DNA from: Entoloma clypeatum
Taxonomy: Eukaryota > Basidiomycota > Agaricomycetes > Agaricales > Entolomataceae
Assembly: GCA_963565915.1 (NCBI GenBank)
Contig: OY751486.1
Span: forward strand, 4,340,001 to 4,404,000
Length of the DNA stretch: 64,000 nt
Direction: 5' to 3'
Shown: piece by piece, positions 1 to 11,555 of the stretch
Layout: each line of letters opens with the position of its first letter
How positions within the stretch are numbered: position 1 is the first letter of the stretch
The notes under the pieces: generated by a model
Told to the model about the DNA's origin: nothing
The model's input: the letters and a program-made list of their open reading frames with translations, nothing else
The model's database searches: none
Program-made: the position numbers and the translations under genes

Positions 1-349
1 CGATCTCAAGCCCAAGATGGAGACGCACTGGTCAGATACTCGATGCAGAACGCACATACGTTCATAGAGCCGTACCCAGCCTCTTGTCCGCCGCGCGGCA
101 TCAAAGCCTGGTAATCAGAGCAATTATGGCAGTACGAATAACCTGAAAAACAAAGGGGGCAGGCTCAAAGGTCGGTCTGGGGCGATCTCATGAGCCGACG
201 GATAGCCAGGGACACCTACCACAGTGGTTGCACTTGCGGGATCGGTTGAGAAACACGTTGAACTCTTTGTTGCACTTTCTGCATGCCTGGGTCGGATCGA
301 CTGGTGGAGGAGGTCCGCTTAGAAGCGGCAGCCCTCTAATTTCAGCCAT
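1..349 (-). CDS. FYVE zinc-finger protein, 5' part (gene runs off the window)
   Basis: Spliced model: exon 349-220, intron 219-143 (GT-AG), exon 142-29, then a GTGCGT donor at 28, so the rest of the gene is outside the window. The product starts MAEIRGLPLL and carries a Cys-rich finger with CRKCNKEF, NRSRKCNHCG, SYCHNCS and VCAFC in order, which is the fungal FYVE pattern (Cys where animal FYVE domains have His in the basic RRHHCR patch). FYVE domains bind phosphatidylinositol 3-phosphate on endosomes. Similar N-terminal FYVE fingers occur in Pib1-like FYVE-RING ubiquitin ligases, but no RING can be seen here. If the last donor is not used, translation would stop at 6-8. Domain call is firm; full identity is inference. 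Confidence 0.75.
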
Positions 350-501
350 ATGCAGGCAAGGAGTCTCGAGAGAGCGAACGATGCGAGGGGAGAGGGGAGG
401 TTATATTATGGACCAGAGAATGTCGTCGAATGTTCGACGGGATCGTTGGTAAGCAATCCCGGTGGCTGTGCAGATAAGTGACGTAGATACAAATACAGAA
501 A

Positions 502-1151
502 TCATTCATCGTCCCGCAGCTTCTCAATGTACACCAAGGTCACGAGAATCATGTCTATAATATGTTCTCCAGTCCGAAAGACGTCCAATATCGGCATCTG
601 CGGTTCAGACAAAAGGCTTTTTTTCCCCACATGATACCGAGCGACAAGTGTTTGAGTTGCATCGTTGAGGGTCAACTATTCGGCGGTCAGTTAGAGACAC
701 CCGTAAGGGAAGATCTAACCACTTACCTCGGACATCTTTGACCCTATCTTCCACTTGTACTCACGACCGTCTGGAGCAACGAAAACCCGATGACTGTAAG
801 TTATAACGAGTTGTGTCAACCACCCATTCATTCCCTGAATGAGTGTACTCACCGGCCATGACAACTCCACCCCTGCTTTCTGAAGAATGTCCTCGTCTCG
901 AATTCTCGCCCGCGGAAGCGCATCCTCGATGAGCAGAATGACTTCCACTCAAACTTCGCCATATATCCAAATACATCGCGCATCCGCTGGTCACGATGAC
1001 CACTTGCAAAATTATGGTTTGGGACAATGCGGGAGATAGTCGTGGTCCGCCCAAACATCCTGGATGACGTCCGAACTTTGTATATTGCTTGACCATCGGT
1101 GTTGTGGAAGGTCGAGTTGATAGGGGTGGTATCGGATAGATGAAAGCGCAT
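502..1151 (-). CDS. DUF6593 family protein
   Basis: Three exons (1151-853, 793-727, 675-502) joined by GT-AG introns of 59 and 51 nt give 179 residues with all phases matching. Family features in order: an N-terminal LSDTTPINSTF stretch, TTTISRIVPN, MAKFEWKSF, TFFRKQGWS, then FVAPDGREYKWK across the first intron, and DMILVTLVYIEKLR at the C-terminus. DUF6593 proteins are abundant in Agaricomycetes, small, without signal peptide or membrane segment, and have no assigned role. The stop lies 153 nt from the FYVE start codon; both genes read leftward. Nothing looks broken. Confidence 0.82.
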
Positions 1152-1887
1152 GCTTTGTTCGTCTGTGGGTTCGAGATGACTTGAGTGGCGTGCACTATCA
1201 TCATCCTGCTCATTTTATATAAGTATGTAAAAGCGATGCATTGAGTGGCTAAGGATAAGCAGGACACACCTTGAGTGGCTCAAACTGAACAGAATATCGT
1301 TCCATGGAGATAATGACTTTGATATTTGAGGACAAACGTCGAGTTTAGAATGCCAGCCGCATCACTCATGGCATCAAGTAGAACCCCGAGTCCTTTAACA
1401 GAAACGTGTCTGTGATGATAATATGAGTACGGAAGTTCAAAGCTCAGCATGGGCACCAGCCAGCATTCCTTATCAAAACCGAACACGCGCCACTGCAGGG
1501 TGTACGTTAATCTCTCATCCTTGTTCAAACCTGGGATCGCATACCCTGCACTTGTACTGTCTGTATGGTTCGTTATCTCTGCTTGCTGATTGACGCCTGG
1601 GTTCAGACCTGTTTGCCACATTGAGGGTCCCATCACAAACGGGTGAATCTAGCACTTGCCGCCGTGTTGGAAGAGAAGGTGAAAGGGACGGATCACAGTG
1701 GCTGTACCTTCACTGATACTTTTGTGCCATTCGATTCTGGTTTTCTGGCTCTCTAAGAATGCCTCCTTAGGCTCAGCTCCGTCGTCTCCCTCTCAGCTCT
1801 CATGCGTCCTCTCCACGTGATCCGGCGAATTTCAACATATATACCACGCGAAAGGATCACCCGAGGCACCGATTATCAGCCCCGGAG
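1152..1887. other. Intergenic, no supported gene
   Basis: This stretch separates the divergent DUF6593 and phosphatase genes and should hold both promoters. A 118-codon open frame on the minus strand (1636-1280) has no recognisable motif, no clear splice signals and no visible family resemblance, so it is not called a gene. Confidence 0.4.
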
Positions 1888-3007
1888 ATGATCACCATCA
1901 CCTTCGTAGGTTATTACCGCTCTGGTTCTAGTCATGCACAGCCCATAGAAACCCTTTAGATTCGCCACGGAGAGTCAGAAGATAACTTGGTATGACTTTT
2001 CCAGGTACATCCGCGACTTATACAGTGTGTTAAAAGAATAATTGCTCGTAGCGGGACATCTGGGCAGGTTGGAAGGATGCTCCGCTCTCTGCATTAGGTA
2101 CGTGGCATGCTGCTTGGACCTGGAACTTTTGAATCCATTTTTATTGCTTCTAAAATCAGGGAGAAGGGTGTGTTCGCTTGTCTCCAATCACAATCTGACA
2201 ATGTGTGAATAATTTCCAGCAAGCTCTCGCCGTCGCAAAATACTTCTCCACCACCAGCTTCGACTACATCTACGCCTCCCCATCCCTCCGTGCACGCGCA
2301 ACCGGCGAAGCCATCCACGCAGCCCAACCCCACAACCCGCCTCTCACAATCAACCCAAAACTGCGCGAGCAACACTTTGGTCTCGCCGAAGGCGAAAAAT
2401 TCAGCCTCGAAACTCCCCCGCACAAAACACTCTAGGAACTCTTCGACCAGAAGATATACCCGGTTTTATCCTCGCGACTAGATAGGTTCCCTGAGGGCGA
2501 GAGCTTGGAGGACCTCGCGCGGCGAGCGAAAGAGGCGGTGGTGGAATGCGTGTTGCCACATGTGCATGAAAGCGGCGTGCACATCGCCATCGCGAGTCAT
2601 GGGCTGTGCATCTTTGAGATTATCACGGCTCTGCTCCGTCTCGACCCCGATTCGCCTCGGTATGCATCCTTGAAGGGACTGGTGAACACGGGTTGGAGTC
2701 GGGCACAGATCTCTGTGAAGGTGAGCGAAGCCATGATCACAGCTCAGATATTCTATGAGCTCAAAAGATGAAACACTAGGACAAACGCCCTGGCCCCGTG
2801 GATGAAGCGAATCCTCCACCTCTTGATGTTGTTTTGACAGATATAAATAGAAAGGATCACCTCGCAGATGTCGTGAGTGTTAAATTCCTCAACACAACTT
2901 GCCAGAACTCCATTTTTAGCATGCAGGAACTTGCTAGCGAGGGGACTGCTATCAAAGACGGGGGCCGATCCGTTGCGCGCGAATTCTTTGGTGGCAACAG
3001 ACTTTGA
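1888..3007 (+). pseudogene. Histidine phosphatase (phosphoglycerate mutase-like) with in-frame TAG
   Basis: Seven exons fit a histidine-phosphatase superfamily protein: 1888-1905, 1960-1989, 2052-2097, 2160-2167, 2220-2720, 2780-2872, 2927-3007 (259 codons, phases consistent). Landmarks: RHGESEDN (catalytic His, residue 9), WAGWKDAPLS, SPSLRARATGEA, LREQHFG, IASHGLCI (second catalytic His), and the C-terminal AREFFGG ending of fungal members. Exon 4 is only 8 nt; it restores phase and gives a plausible GRRQ bridge, but it is inferred. A TAG at 2433-2435 interrupts the frame between the Glu and second His motifs, where the family usually reads LEEL. All catalytic residues and splice sites are otherwise intact, so this is either a recent null allele, a base error or a readthrough codon. 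The family acts on phosphomonoesters; the substrate is not predictable. Confidence 0.72.
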
Positions 3008-3267
3008 GGATATATACAAGGAACCTGTTGGAATTACTCAATTTTGGCCCATTGATTGGGTCGCGCCATATGTAATGTATCTTGGGGAACACATTTTAAC
3101 ATATTCTTATGAGTTTAAAAAGACATTGAAAGTAACAAGTTGCTTGAAAGTCCTGAAGTCGCCAAAGGTCACATCACGCGATCTAGTGACATAATTTATG
3201 TTCAAGTCCGACTTCTGTCAGTAGCACATCGATTATCCTTACAACAGTCTTTCATTAGACGCTACAT

Positions 3268-3953
3268 ATGGCCGGCGGTCATTTTATCCACTTCCTCGAT
3301 CACCCCTTTCTGCCAGCGAACGCTGCACCTGACGTCCCGAAGATCATAGCATCCGGTAATTATAAGTCGACGCGAATTCGGCCACTGGCAGCCCCGTATA
3401 ACAGTCTGATCACCCCCTTCTCGCAGGTATCAGCGATGACGGGCCTATGGATCCACAGAGTCCCCATGTAACCGCGCCAGACGGCATCGCGACGCTGCTT
3501 TACAGGATGCACCGGGAGACTTGGCTCAACCGATTCCTGGACGTAGAAGGGACTCATGAATTCTCTCTAGTTATGAAAGAAGACCCATGGCAGGATATCT
3601 ATGTCAGGAGACATGGACGTTCTGTAGAAGTAAGTTCTCTTCGGTGCCAGAGAATGAAGGTGTTGATTGAAGTTGGCGAACAGATTGGCTTCGTCGGTGA
3701 CTATGCCGGCTTTTCTATTCCAGCTCCTGGCGTTCGTTTCAATGTCGAGCCTTCGGGAGAATGGAAGCCGATTTCCACTTCGGACTTGGGAGCGGCTTGG
3801 GGTGGTACGCAAATGTGGATCCGCGGGCAAAGTCAGGCTTTCGCAAAGGCGATTTGGTACATGTCGCGGTGGTCCCAGGGAATCGTGCAGGAGATTCACT
3901 GGACGGGGATGACTGATGCCGAAGAGGAGGAGGCTAGAAAGAAGGAGGATTGA
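3268..3953 (+). CDS. Hypothetical protein, two exons
   Basis: Exon 1 (3268-3355) and exon 2 (3427-3953) join through a 71-nt GT-AG intron in phase 1 and give about 204 residues starting MAGGHFIHFL. No signal peptide or membrane segment is evident. Exon 2 has a Trp-rich middle part (GEWKP, AAWGGTQMW, AIWYMSRW) and a charged C-terminus (EEEEARKKED). I do not recognise the family. A GTAAGT inside exon 2 near 3630 could start another intron, but I found no acceptor that keeps the frame and the exon is open without it. The gene lies 260 nt downstream of the phosphatase gene and converges with the P-loop gene. Confidence 0.5.
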
Positions 3954-4163
3954 GCAAGAGCCGGAACTTGGATACAGTATACCTTGCCTATCTCAGTATT
4001 GTGTGTCATGATGAGTCTTGTTCTTCAACATTAGAGACAGAGTCGATTATCTGTTGAACGTATAACAGGAACATAGATCTACACCTGATGTAATGTTAGT
4101 TTTTCCAAGAAATTTGATCAGTAGAGGTATACTTTACACAGCGTGACGGTATGTCTGAATCAG

Positions 4164-4965
4164 TCACTTTTTTTCCGCTGAACACATTTCGGCCACACTG
4201 TCCAGCCATTCTTGGCGTTCCCTGCCCCATCCTCCGAGTCTTCTCATCTTCCTACATTGAACATTAGTGCCGCTACCAATGGCCATTTCAGCCATCTTTG
4301 CCCATCCTTCGCGACGGACTCGCCGGTCGCTTGTGAGGCACCACCACAGGATGCTTTCCTTAGAGAAGAACATCTCACCCACTCGCTCCTGACATCCCGG
4401 GCTGCACGGCGGGCACAAATTGAACAAACGGAGTATACTCCGAACGAAGACGCGGTAGAATGTCTGTATGAGCGGAGGATCCAGCCCTGTCACGATATCG
4501 ATGCATCAGCGCACGTTTTCCACAGAATTGCATGCACCCACAAACGATATCGGTCGTCTCTTTCGTGAGGATATTCCCTAACCTCGAGTCATAATTCCCG
4601 TCGATGACCCACCCTTTATCGTTCTGAGCGATAAACTCGCGCACTTTGGCTTTGAACTCTTCTGCGGGTGTCTGGCCCCAGCCCGGCGTCCAGAAAAGAG
4701 TGTCGAGGCCGACATAGGGAACGCCGAGCATGGCTGCGAGGGCGATCCCTGTGGTGCTCTGGACCGCCCACAGGTTTGAAAAAAAAGCATCTTATTGTTC
4801 GTGAAACGATGCTCACCTTTCCTGCGCCTGCGACAGGTTGCTTAAAGACCCCAGCTGAGATGACATTGATGGAGTGGAAGCCATACCGCTGTTCCCAATA
4901 AGCTGGACCTTGTACCGACCCTCACCATCCCCCAACAGCGGCCGGGCAGAGGTAGTAGCGGCCAT
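4164..4965 (-). CDS. P-loop nucleoside/adenylate kinase-like protein
   Basis: Four exons (4965-4887, 4827-4817, 4758-4542, 4486-4164) give 209 residues with consistent phases. The Walker A loop GNSGAGKST (residues 24-32) is assembled from three exons, and the 11-nt exon 2 supplies its centre. It is followed by LGVPYVGLDTLFW, a WTPGW motif, GWVIDGNYDSRLG, IVWLDPP (Walker B-like), and SILWW. This layout matches small fungal P-loop NTPases related to adenylate kinases and bacterial FlaR-type proteins. A phosphotransfer role is likely; the substrate is unknown. One donor (GTGGGT at 4541) was preferred over an upstream GT because only it keeps the frame and yields the LDPP motif. Confidence 0.75.
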
Positions 4966-5366
4966 GATAACACTGTAATAGAACTCCTGTCATATAAACG
5001 CAGTGAGTGCCCTGCGGACCCGGACGGGTGACTCACTGTCACTGAACGAGCTCCGGAATTGTTCCGACTTGTCTGTAGCCTCCGCGAACATAGGAAGACT
5101 AAAAGTAGTGGGTAGCCAGTGGCTGGATTCTATACGAACGGCTTCTGCCCTTTCTAAGGAACTAAGGGCCGGGAGTGCTGCTCTTGACGTCAATAACTCA
5201 TTGCACATGCATGGTCTCAAAATGTGAAGTTGCCATGCTAAATATTTTCCACAACGTGAAATTAACATGTGAGTACGCAAATGTCTAAACCTGCCGAGGA
5301 CTTGGAGAGTGCAGCGAGAACACGCAGAAAAAGGAAGTCTACAAACTGCCTGCCACGAATCTACCT

Positions 5367-5664
5367 TCAGTTGGAGGGAGTTGCCCGACACTCAGTCTTC
5401 TGCTGCTCACACTGGCCCACCGTTTGTCCCGCAGCTCGTCCGACTGCTGAGTTCGCGGCAGCGACACATTTGCTATATTTATCATCGCAAGCAGCGCCCT
5501 TCTCGTCTGCCTCGCCGGCGACCTGGATAAAGCCACGCCTCCCAAGGGATGCGACATCATTTCCCGCTGACATTTTCATCAGCTTAGCTCAATGTATGAA
5601 CTTGTGATACTCACAAGCACCTTCGAATGTCTGGGGACTTCCCGGGAATACAGGGGCCGTATTG
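5367..5664 (-). pseudogene. Stranded 3' exons (second Cys module) of secreted-protein copy A
   Basis: Two exons (5664-5615 and 5566-5367) match, nearly base for base, the last two exons of the intact gene at 15138-16371. They encode a proline-rich linker and one module with Cys spacing C-x6-C-x18-C-x6-C ending RATPSN and a stop. They are separated from the rest of copy A by a position where the splice donor GT has become AT (5710-5709), so the normal message would end upstream. The exons are otherwise open and contain one extra codon (Glu) relative to the other copy, which suggests the donor loss is recent. Confidence 0.65.
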
Positions 5665-5710
5665 CTAGATCTGAGTCGTAAGTGCTGCAGGAGACCTCCA
5701 GATTGACAAC

Positions 5711-6292
5711 CTATGGGGTATTCGGTGTCTTAGGGGCTGCGGGAGCCTGCGCAGCAGGCAACGACGCCGAAGGTGGTTTGGAAGGCGGGGTATTAGCTGT
5801 AACCGCGTGGCACTTGGTATTCTGCTCGTCACAGTGAGCGACCGTCAGTCCGGCAACCCTCCCAACTGCAGAGTTTGCGAATTCGACACAATTGGTGTGC
5901 TGGACATCGCAGGACCATCCGAGAGCAGCGCCTTTATCCGGGAATGTCTGACCAGCGACCTGGAAGCCCTGCCCGCCCGTGGTAACAGGGGGAGCGGCCT
6001 GCCCGCCCACTACAATTTTGTCTAAATCAGCCGAGGATAACAAACTGAATTACGATACTCACAAGCGCCCGTGAATGTCTGGAGGGCCCCAGAAGATGGA
6101 GCAGCGGTCTCACCCAATCCACTGGCAAACGGTAAGTGTTGGACTGTATACCCAGTCGAACGCATCAGAGGGTCATCGCTCGTGGTCGTGTCAGTAGTAA
6201 TCACCTTGAGGAACTCCTTGCTTCCCTGCTGGAAGAGACAATACGAAAGGAGAACAGAAGAAAAGTGCCAGAGCGACGGGCTTGTACGACAT
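5711..6292 (-). CDS. Small secreted Cys-module protein, copy A (one module)
   Basis: Exons 6292-6205, 6143-6063 and 6009-5711 give about 155 residues. The N-terminus MSYKPVALALFF begins a clear signal peptide. A short linker leads to a GGQAAPPVTTGGQGF segment and one module with cysteines spaced C-x6-C-x18-C-x6-C around an ANSAVG core, then an Ala/Pro-rich tail ending PKTPNTP at a TAG. I associate the APPVT...SCDxQ...ANS...CDxQ pattern with small secreted proteins of unknown role in Agaricomycetes. The stop is read only because the following donor has changed from GT to AT; the sister gene splices here into further modules. The start of exon 3 could also be 12 nt further upstream. Truncation by splice-site loss is inference. 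Confidence 0.62.
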
Positions 6293-7287
6293 TGTAGGTA
6301 TTCTCTGTGTCACAAGGTTGGACGCCTGGAACCTTGACGAGGTGAAAACAGGATGCACGTACTGGTGAATTTGGAAGAAGCACTTGTTGGGGTGATAAAA
6401 AGGAAAGGGAAGTTAGCTAGTAAGGGATGAAGGCCCAGCAGCTTTTATCCATCCAGAACGGTGCCGGATGTCGGAGGGTCTATCAAGAGGATGCCCGTAG
6501 TTCCATGGTGATTTCGCGCTCATGGGCGATGTAGTAGTAGGACTAAGTCCAAGAAATGGCATCCATGGATACTCCTGTTCGCTTGATTCTTGCTTCTCTG
6601 GTTGTAGTTGTTCGGGGCTCGGTCTCTGGTATTCCGTGATATAGTTCTGCGCGCTTTAGAGGAGGAAAATGCTCAGGCAGCCGATCGAAAACCCTGGGCC
6701 GGGGCCTAACGTCAATTTTGATATTAGTCCAACACTTCAAGTCGTCATCGGTTTCCAGGCTGTAAACGGTTCCCCTCCCAACTTGAGCTCCTGCAGCTGT
6801 CCAATACAAGGTCCTAAGCGTAGTATCCCTCTTCGGGGAGCTCAGTAACATCTTTGAGGAATACACCACCGCAACGTCGACGTACCTGATTGGCTCCGAG
6901 CGAACTACCGCATCTTGCTATGTCGACGCCAGTCAGTCTGCAGGCCATCAAGTTGTCGTCAGGCGGCCTTAAGGCGGCCTTGTACGCTTCGGTCCAGCAA
7001 ATGTTTTCGTTACGCCCCAAAGATACGCCTACCACGTACTCGTGTGCAGGGGACTTACATACCATTCACCACCATTATGCAAGCAGGTTGTGGGCAGCAC
7101 TGTTTATGCTGACGGCGATGATGGTCTTATATTGAAAGGACAACAAAGGGGCTGAGTCCATTTTGCCGTTTGCTCACCATCATGATTTGATCGTACCGTG
7201 ACAAGCGCACGCTGTACAGTACCTCGCCAACTATGTCCTCGGGACCGTTGGACTGTGACTTCCCATTACTTCTAGGTTCTTGCAGCC
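6293..7287. other. Shared upstream flank of the secreted-protein gene plus unassigned DNA
   Basis: About 6293-6890 is duplicated in inverted form at 14578-15137, so it probably holds the promoter of both secreted-protein genes. The 108- and 83-codon open frames seen here on the minus strand are not conserved as frames in the other arm and show no motif. 6890-7287 is single-copy and precedes the membrane-protein gene. Confidence 0.4.
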
Positions 7288-10200
7288 ATGAGCAGCCACC
7301 ACCAGTCCCAGCAACGTGACGACGGATTCAGACGTTCAAGCGTTTCGGAAGAGCAGGTCGAACCTTGGCCGGCTTCTAGCGCTGGCATAGCCGCAGAAGA
7401 TGACCAACATCCTCATATCCCTCATGACCAGCAAGAGGTCCATGATCCACGCGGTAGACCACTGGCAAAACGACAGAATCAATATAGCAGTTTGAATGTT
7501 GACTCAGGCTCCCACCCGCGTGGTACCCGAATGTACCTCCCGCCCACTTCCTCTTTCTCGCGGTCAAGATCAAGTTCGCGCTCAAAGGGACAACGTCGGA
7601 GAGCTTCCGTCTATCCTGCTGCTGCTGCTTATCCTAGCCAGTGGGCTCATGATTCTCGAGCTCACGGATACGTGCCTTTGCCTCCACCCTCGCCTTATAT
7701 TCCACTGGTCCAGCCTTCATACCATCCGTGGTCTCAACCTTTACCTTATGCATCGGTGGTCCAACCATCATTCATACCCCCACAATCAGCACCTCCCCTC
7801 GTTCATAATCTCCCGAACCAGACAGCCTATTGGGCGCCACTCGGAGCTACCTCGAGGGATCGTTTGGTGAACACTGAGGCAGGATCAATTTCAGAGGACC
7901 GCGCGACTTCTCAGACATATGTGGCGGTTGATCCATTCCGACGGACCACTACCCCGAGTCTCATCAGCGGCGATCTTCCGTTGGCAAATGACTATACTGG
8001 TGATACGCCTGCCCCTGTCATGGTGTATCCTTTTGGACGTAGAAGGACCTTACTGAAGGCATTGCTCATCGACGCGTTTGTGATAACCACAAACTTCATG
8101 TTCGACACTGTGCCCCGCCAGCTTTATCTCTATTTCCTCCTCCGTTTACCATCGTTCTACTTCTCTCGTGTAGCTCGCATATTCGAAGAGGCTGATGTGA
8201 CGATGCTGGAAATAAAAGAGATGGCGGTTGCAAATGTGCGCCAGTTCCAGTATACTTTCATCGATTTCCCTCAAACGGTCCATATGGGTCCTCATATGCT
8301 GAATCTTAAAACCTCCTGGGAAGGTTTCATTGATTCCCTGCTTCGGGAATGGAAGACCCTTAACATTATTTCCGTCTTATTGCTGTCGTAGGTTCAACCT
8401 AGAACCTTGTTACCTTTTTGACACTCAATTGTCATCCCCAGTGCCATTCTGACGATTTTACAGATTCAGGGTGCTGGGAATGATCCTTTGACACGTAGTT
8501 GTGCACTTTTCTCTCTCATCTGCGCTCTCATGAGTCTCTTGTATGGGTGTATGTATATCATCCGGTTTGGGACCATGCGGAAACCCCATAAAGCTGCCGA
8601 GTGGGCCGCGGTACGTGGCTATATGATAAAATTCAGATTTTTCAGTATTGATGGCATCGATAGGAAGCTCAAAACTCCGAAACATTCATTTGGTGGAATG
8701 TCTGGGTTCTCCTCGCCATGCCAGCAACTTGGCTCGCTTGGTGAGCGCATTTGGGCTCTGGCCTCGTAGAACGCAATATCACTGATTGGGATTCCCGCAA
8801 TCAGGTCAATCATATTCTACATAGCTTGCATAATGTCCTTCGTATGGCGCGCAGGGACGACCAGCCAAGAACCAACTTACATCTTGTCACCCCGTGCCGA
8901 ACTTGGCGTCCGGATCGCCATTTCCGCTGTCCTTGCACTTGGGGTGATGTATTTTGCTTTGGTAATAAGGACTTTCTGGCATTATGGAGATGCCATGGAT
9001 AAATCTTTCAAAGCTCGGGTTGCTTTGTGGGCGAGAGAGCAAAAGCCGGACAAGGAGAACTATCAATCGCCCCATATCACTCCCCGAAGAGCACCGAGCT
9101 CCATGTTTTCCGGCCACACCCCAACCAGTAGAAACACAGGGAACGAGGCTCCGAGTCAGTTCCCCATCTACATGTTCTCTGGAGAAACTTCGCCAGTCAC
9201 ATCAGTCTATTTTCAGGCAGCCACTGCAACACATATCCCTGATCCTCTCGGTTCTTCAGAGACGTTCCCTCCCCAAAAGATCATGGATCTGCAGTTCCAG
9301 GGACGAGATGCCAACCTGATGCCAGAGTTGTTGCTCAAGCGCAGATTCAACCACACTGAATGGTTGAGGTTTATCGGAGTGCGTCATTATGCCTTGCGAA
9401 AATCCGTGACGCTGAATAAATGACATCAGGAGGTCACGAATGCGTGGACTGGGGATGTCCCCCTCCATCAACGAGAACGATCAGGAAGGTCCTTGGATAC
9501 ACCTCCGCGGCCTCAGGATTCTACCAGCGACATCCTCGAAAGATGGAACAGAATCTATTTCAACCCCCGGCGTGTCATGGCCTGCCTGTGTCTCGAATAC
9601 TTATGGGAGTTCCCTTACTCTCCGCGCTATGCGATTTACCTTGTCGACCTCCAGTCACGGGCCGGTGGTCAGCCGATTCATCTGATGAATGACATTTTCG
9701 CGACGGTCCCTGAAGGATTATCCCGCATTGATGTTTTTGATCAGCCAGAATTGGGGAGCTCGAGGAAGAGGATCTTGGGCAGAATCACATTCATTGCTCC
9801 TCGTGCTCAGGAGCCTTGGGGGCTGGGCGAACACGTTCATTTTGAACAAACGGTACCGTCGAGGAAGCGTTCGCCTCGTCAGACGGTCTCCAGAAGTAGT
9901 TCGTCCTCCCGCGAATCAGGTTCTCGGTCTAGCATGACCCCCGCCCCCGCGATTTTTCCTGAAGATAACAGAAGATCTGATGGTGGCGTCCATCCTGTTG
10001 CACGGTCTGAATCGCGAAGACAAAGATCTCAACCTCGGGCTCGTCATGGGGAAGCATCCAGCCTTCCAGAGGCGTACCACACAATGCGCTCGTATCACAA
10101 TCACATATCTTCGCCGCAATGGCCGGCTGACCCTAATCAACAATTCCCAAACATCGTCGATGCCAGTCCGAATCAACAGCGTCACGTCGAAGCAGAACCA

Positions 10201-10707
10201 TCCAATCCTGGATTGGCGTCCCGCAGACTAGACCAGCATGAACATTCAAGAAGCTATTCCCGCCATGCACAATCATATACGGCGGACTCATATAGCAACC
10301 CCGTTGTCGATGCCAGAAGTAAAGCCGAACTCTGGCAAGAACCTCGCTCGCGGCGTAATTCAAGTCCTATCACTTTTTATTCGGTCTCCTCATCACCAAC
10401 TCATTCACAGCCACTACCTGTGACTGATAGTCGCCAGCATCCCACTCACGATCAAGGATCCAGCGCCGGTGTCCGTCATCCCGTTTACCAAGGACATGGC
10501 TGGAATGCGCCTGCGGTGTCAAGTCCTGGATTTGGGAGTGAACACCCTTATCCCGAACATATTCCTTCCCCTCCTGTCATAATGAAAAATGAAGGAGGAG
10601 AGGGGTCGGGTTCGCCTCAAGAGACGACAGTGGCTCGTAGTCCTCTTGCCGGACAATGGGAGAGGGACCAGTCCTCACTCCGAATGTTACTTGAGTCACA
10701 TTTGTGA
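7288..10707 (+). CDS. Multi-pass membrane protein with long disordered tails
   Basis: Five exons (7288-8387, 8442-8610, 8664-8740, 8805-9378, 9430-10707) join with consistent phases to about 1065 residues. Residues 1-245 are low-complexity and rich in Ser, Pro, Gln and Arg. Hydrophobic segments follow near 255-270, 356-372 (made across intron 1), 386-405, a long pair near 430-463 (FIWWNVWVLL, then SIIFYIACIM) and one near 482-500. The rest is a long Ser/Pro/Arg-rich cytosol-like tail with a conserved-looking block DILERWNRIYF and VMACLCLEYLWEFP. The four introns are 49-64 nt. The general layout resembles uncharacterised basidiomycete membrane proteins; no transporter or enzyme motif was recognised. 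If the fourth intron were not spliced the protein would stop at 9423. Confidence 0.68.
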
Positions 10708-11555
10708 CTGACCATGTATTGCTACCAAAACAAATGAACATGAAACCCTTGAAATACTTTGCTCGAGGGATGAACCTTAGTTTCCTGAGAGTGTATTGCC
10801 TGGGTCTACCGCAACGAATTTCACATCGCGTTTCGGGGGGCAAGGAAAGGCTTTTGAAATTCAACAAGGAATCAATTGAACGACGAATTTTGCAATGGTG
10901 GTTTGTGCAGCGATCATGCATGCATGATGCCTGGCATTTTCCTGCAGAAAATGAGCCTACAAATGATCTGTGTATTCGCGAATCTGAAGATAGAGAACAG
11001 AGTTTAGATTTTTTCTTGTGAACAAATCATCACGACTGATACAAGGCTTTTTCTTCGTTGTGCCTGAGATCTGGCAGCATATATGTACAGTGAACTTAGC
11101 GTGGGTAGACTCAGCTAATTCTGGACTAATTCATCATACATGCCTCCACTTCTGAAATTTCTGCCTTGATAGCCGTTAGGGTCAATGTGAAGCTATATGA
11201 AGTGCTCCCGGGTGGAATACTAAGCTGGAACTCGACGATCAGCCTTGGATCAGCCACTTTGGTGTCAAAGTAAACTGTGTCAGGCCAGGCTGTAAGTGGT
11301 GCACCAAGTTACTTATTTCAACTTATACCAGCACTCCTGAACGCGTTTGAGTGCAGAAAATCGGATCCGAGCAGGGTTTAGCTATTCGGATCGGACTCAG
11401 CGGTCATCGATCATCATCGAGCCCAACACGGTAGCCGATGCTAAGCGAACTTCAATTTCCGATTTGTTCGTCATAAACGAAGACGCCGCTGTATAAGATG
11501 TCTCCAAGGATGGCGCACCAAAGCCAGAGCAGCAGCTAGTCATTCTCCTTCTACA
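10708..11555. other. Intergenic, no supported gene
   Basis: It holds the 3' flank of the membrane-protein gene and the promoter side of the lectin gene. A 105-codon open frame at 10704-11021 overlaps the preceding stop, has no motif and is probably 3' UTR. No repeat or RNA gene was seen. Confidence 0.4.

Larger units (their letters stand above)
5350..6890 (-). repeat. Inverted duplication, arm A
   Basis: This segment is an inverted copy of about 14578-16390. Similarity covers the secreted-protein gene, its 5' flank and a further 500 nt upstream, ending near 6888 in a shared block that includes AAGATGTTACTGAGCTCC on the minus strand. The arms diverge by scattered substitutions, small indels (15 nt in exon 2) and a whole missing module in this arm. 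Arm limits are by eye and approximate. Confidence 0.75.

Noticed and set aside
1280..1636. 118-codon minus-strand open frame
   Set aside because: No motif, no splice context and no family resemblance; not called a gene.
3628..3670. Extra intron starting GTAAGT in the hypothetical gene
   Set aside because: No acceptor at a reasonable distance preserves the frame; the exon is open without it.
10704..11021. 105-codon open frame after the membrane-protein gene
   Set aside because: Overlaps the previous stop and has no protein-like features; probably 3' UTR.
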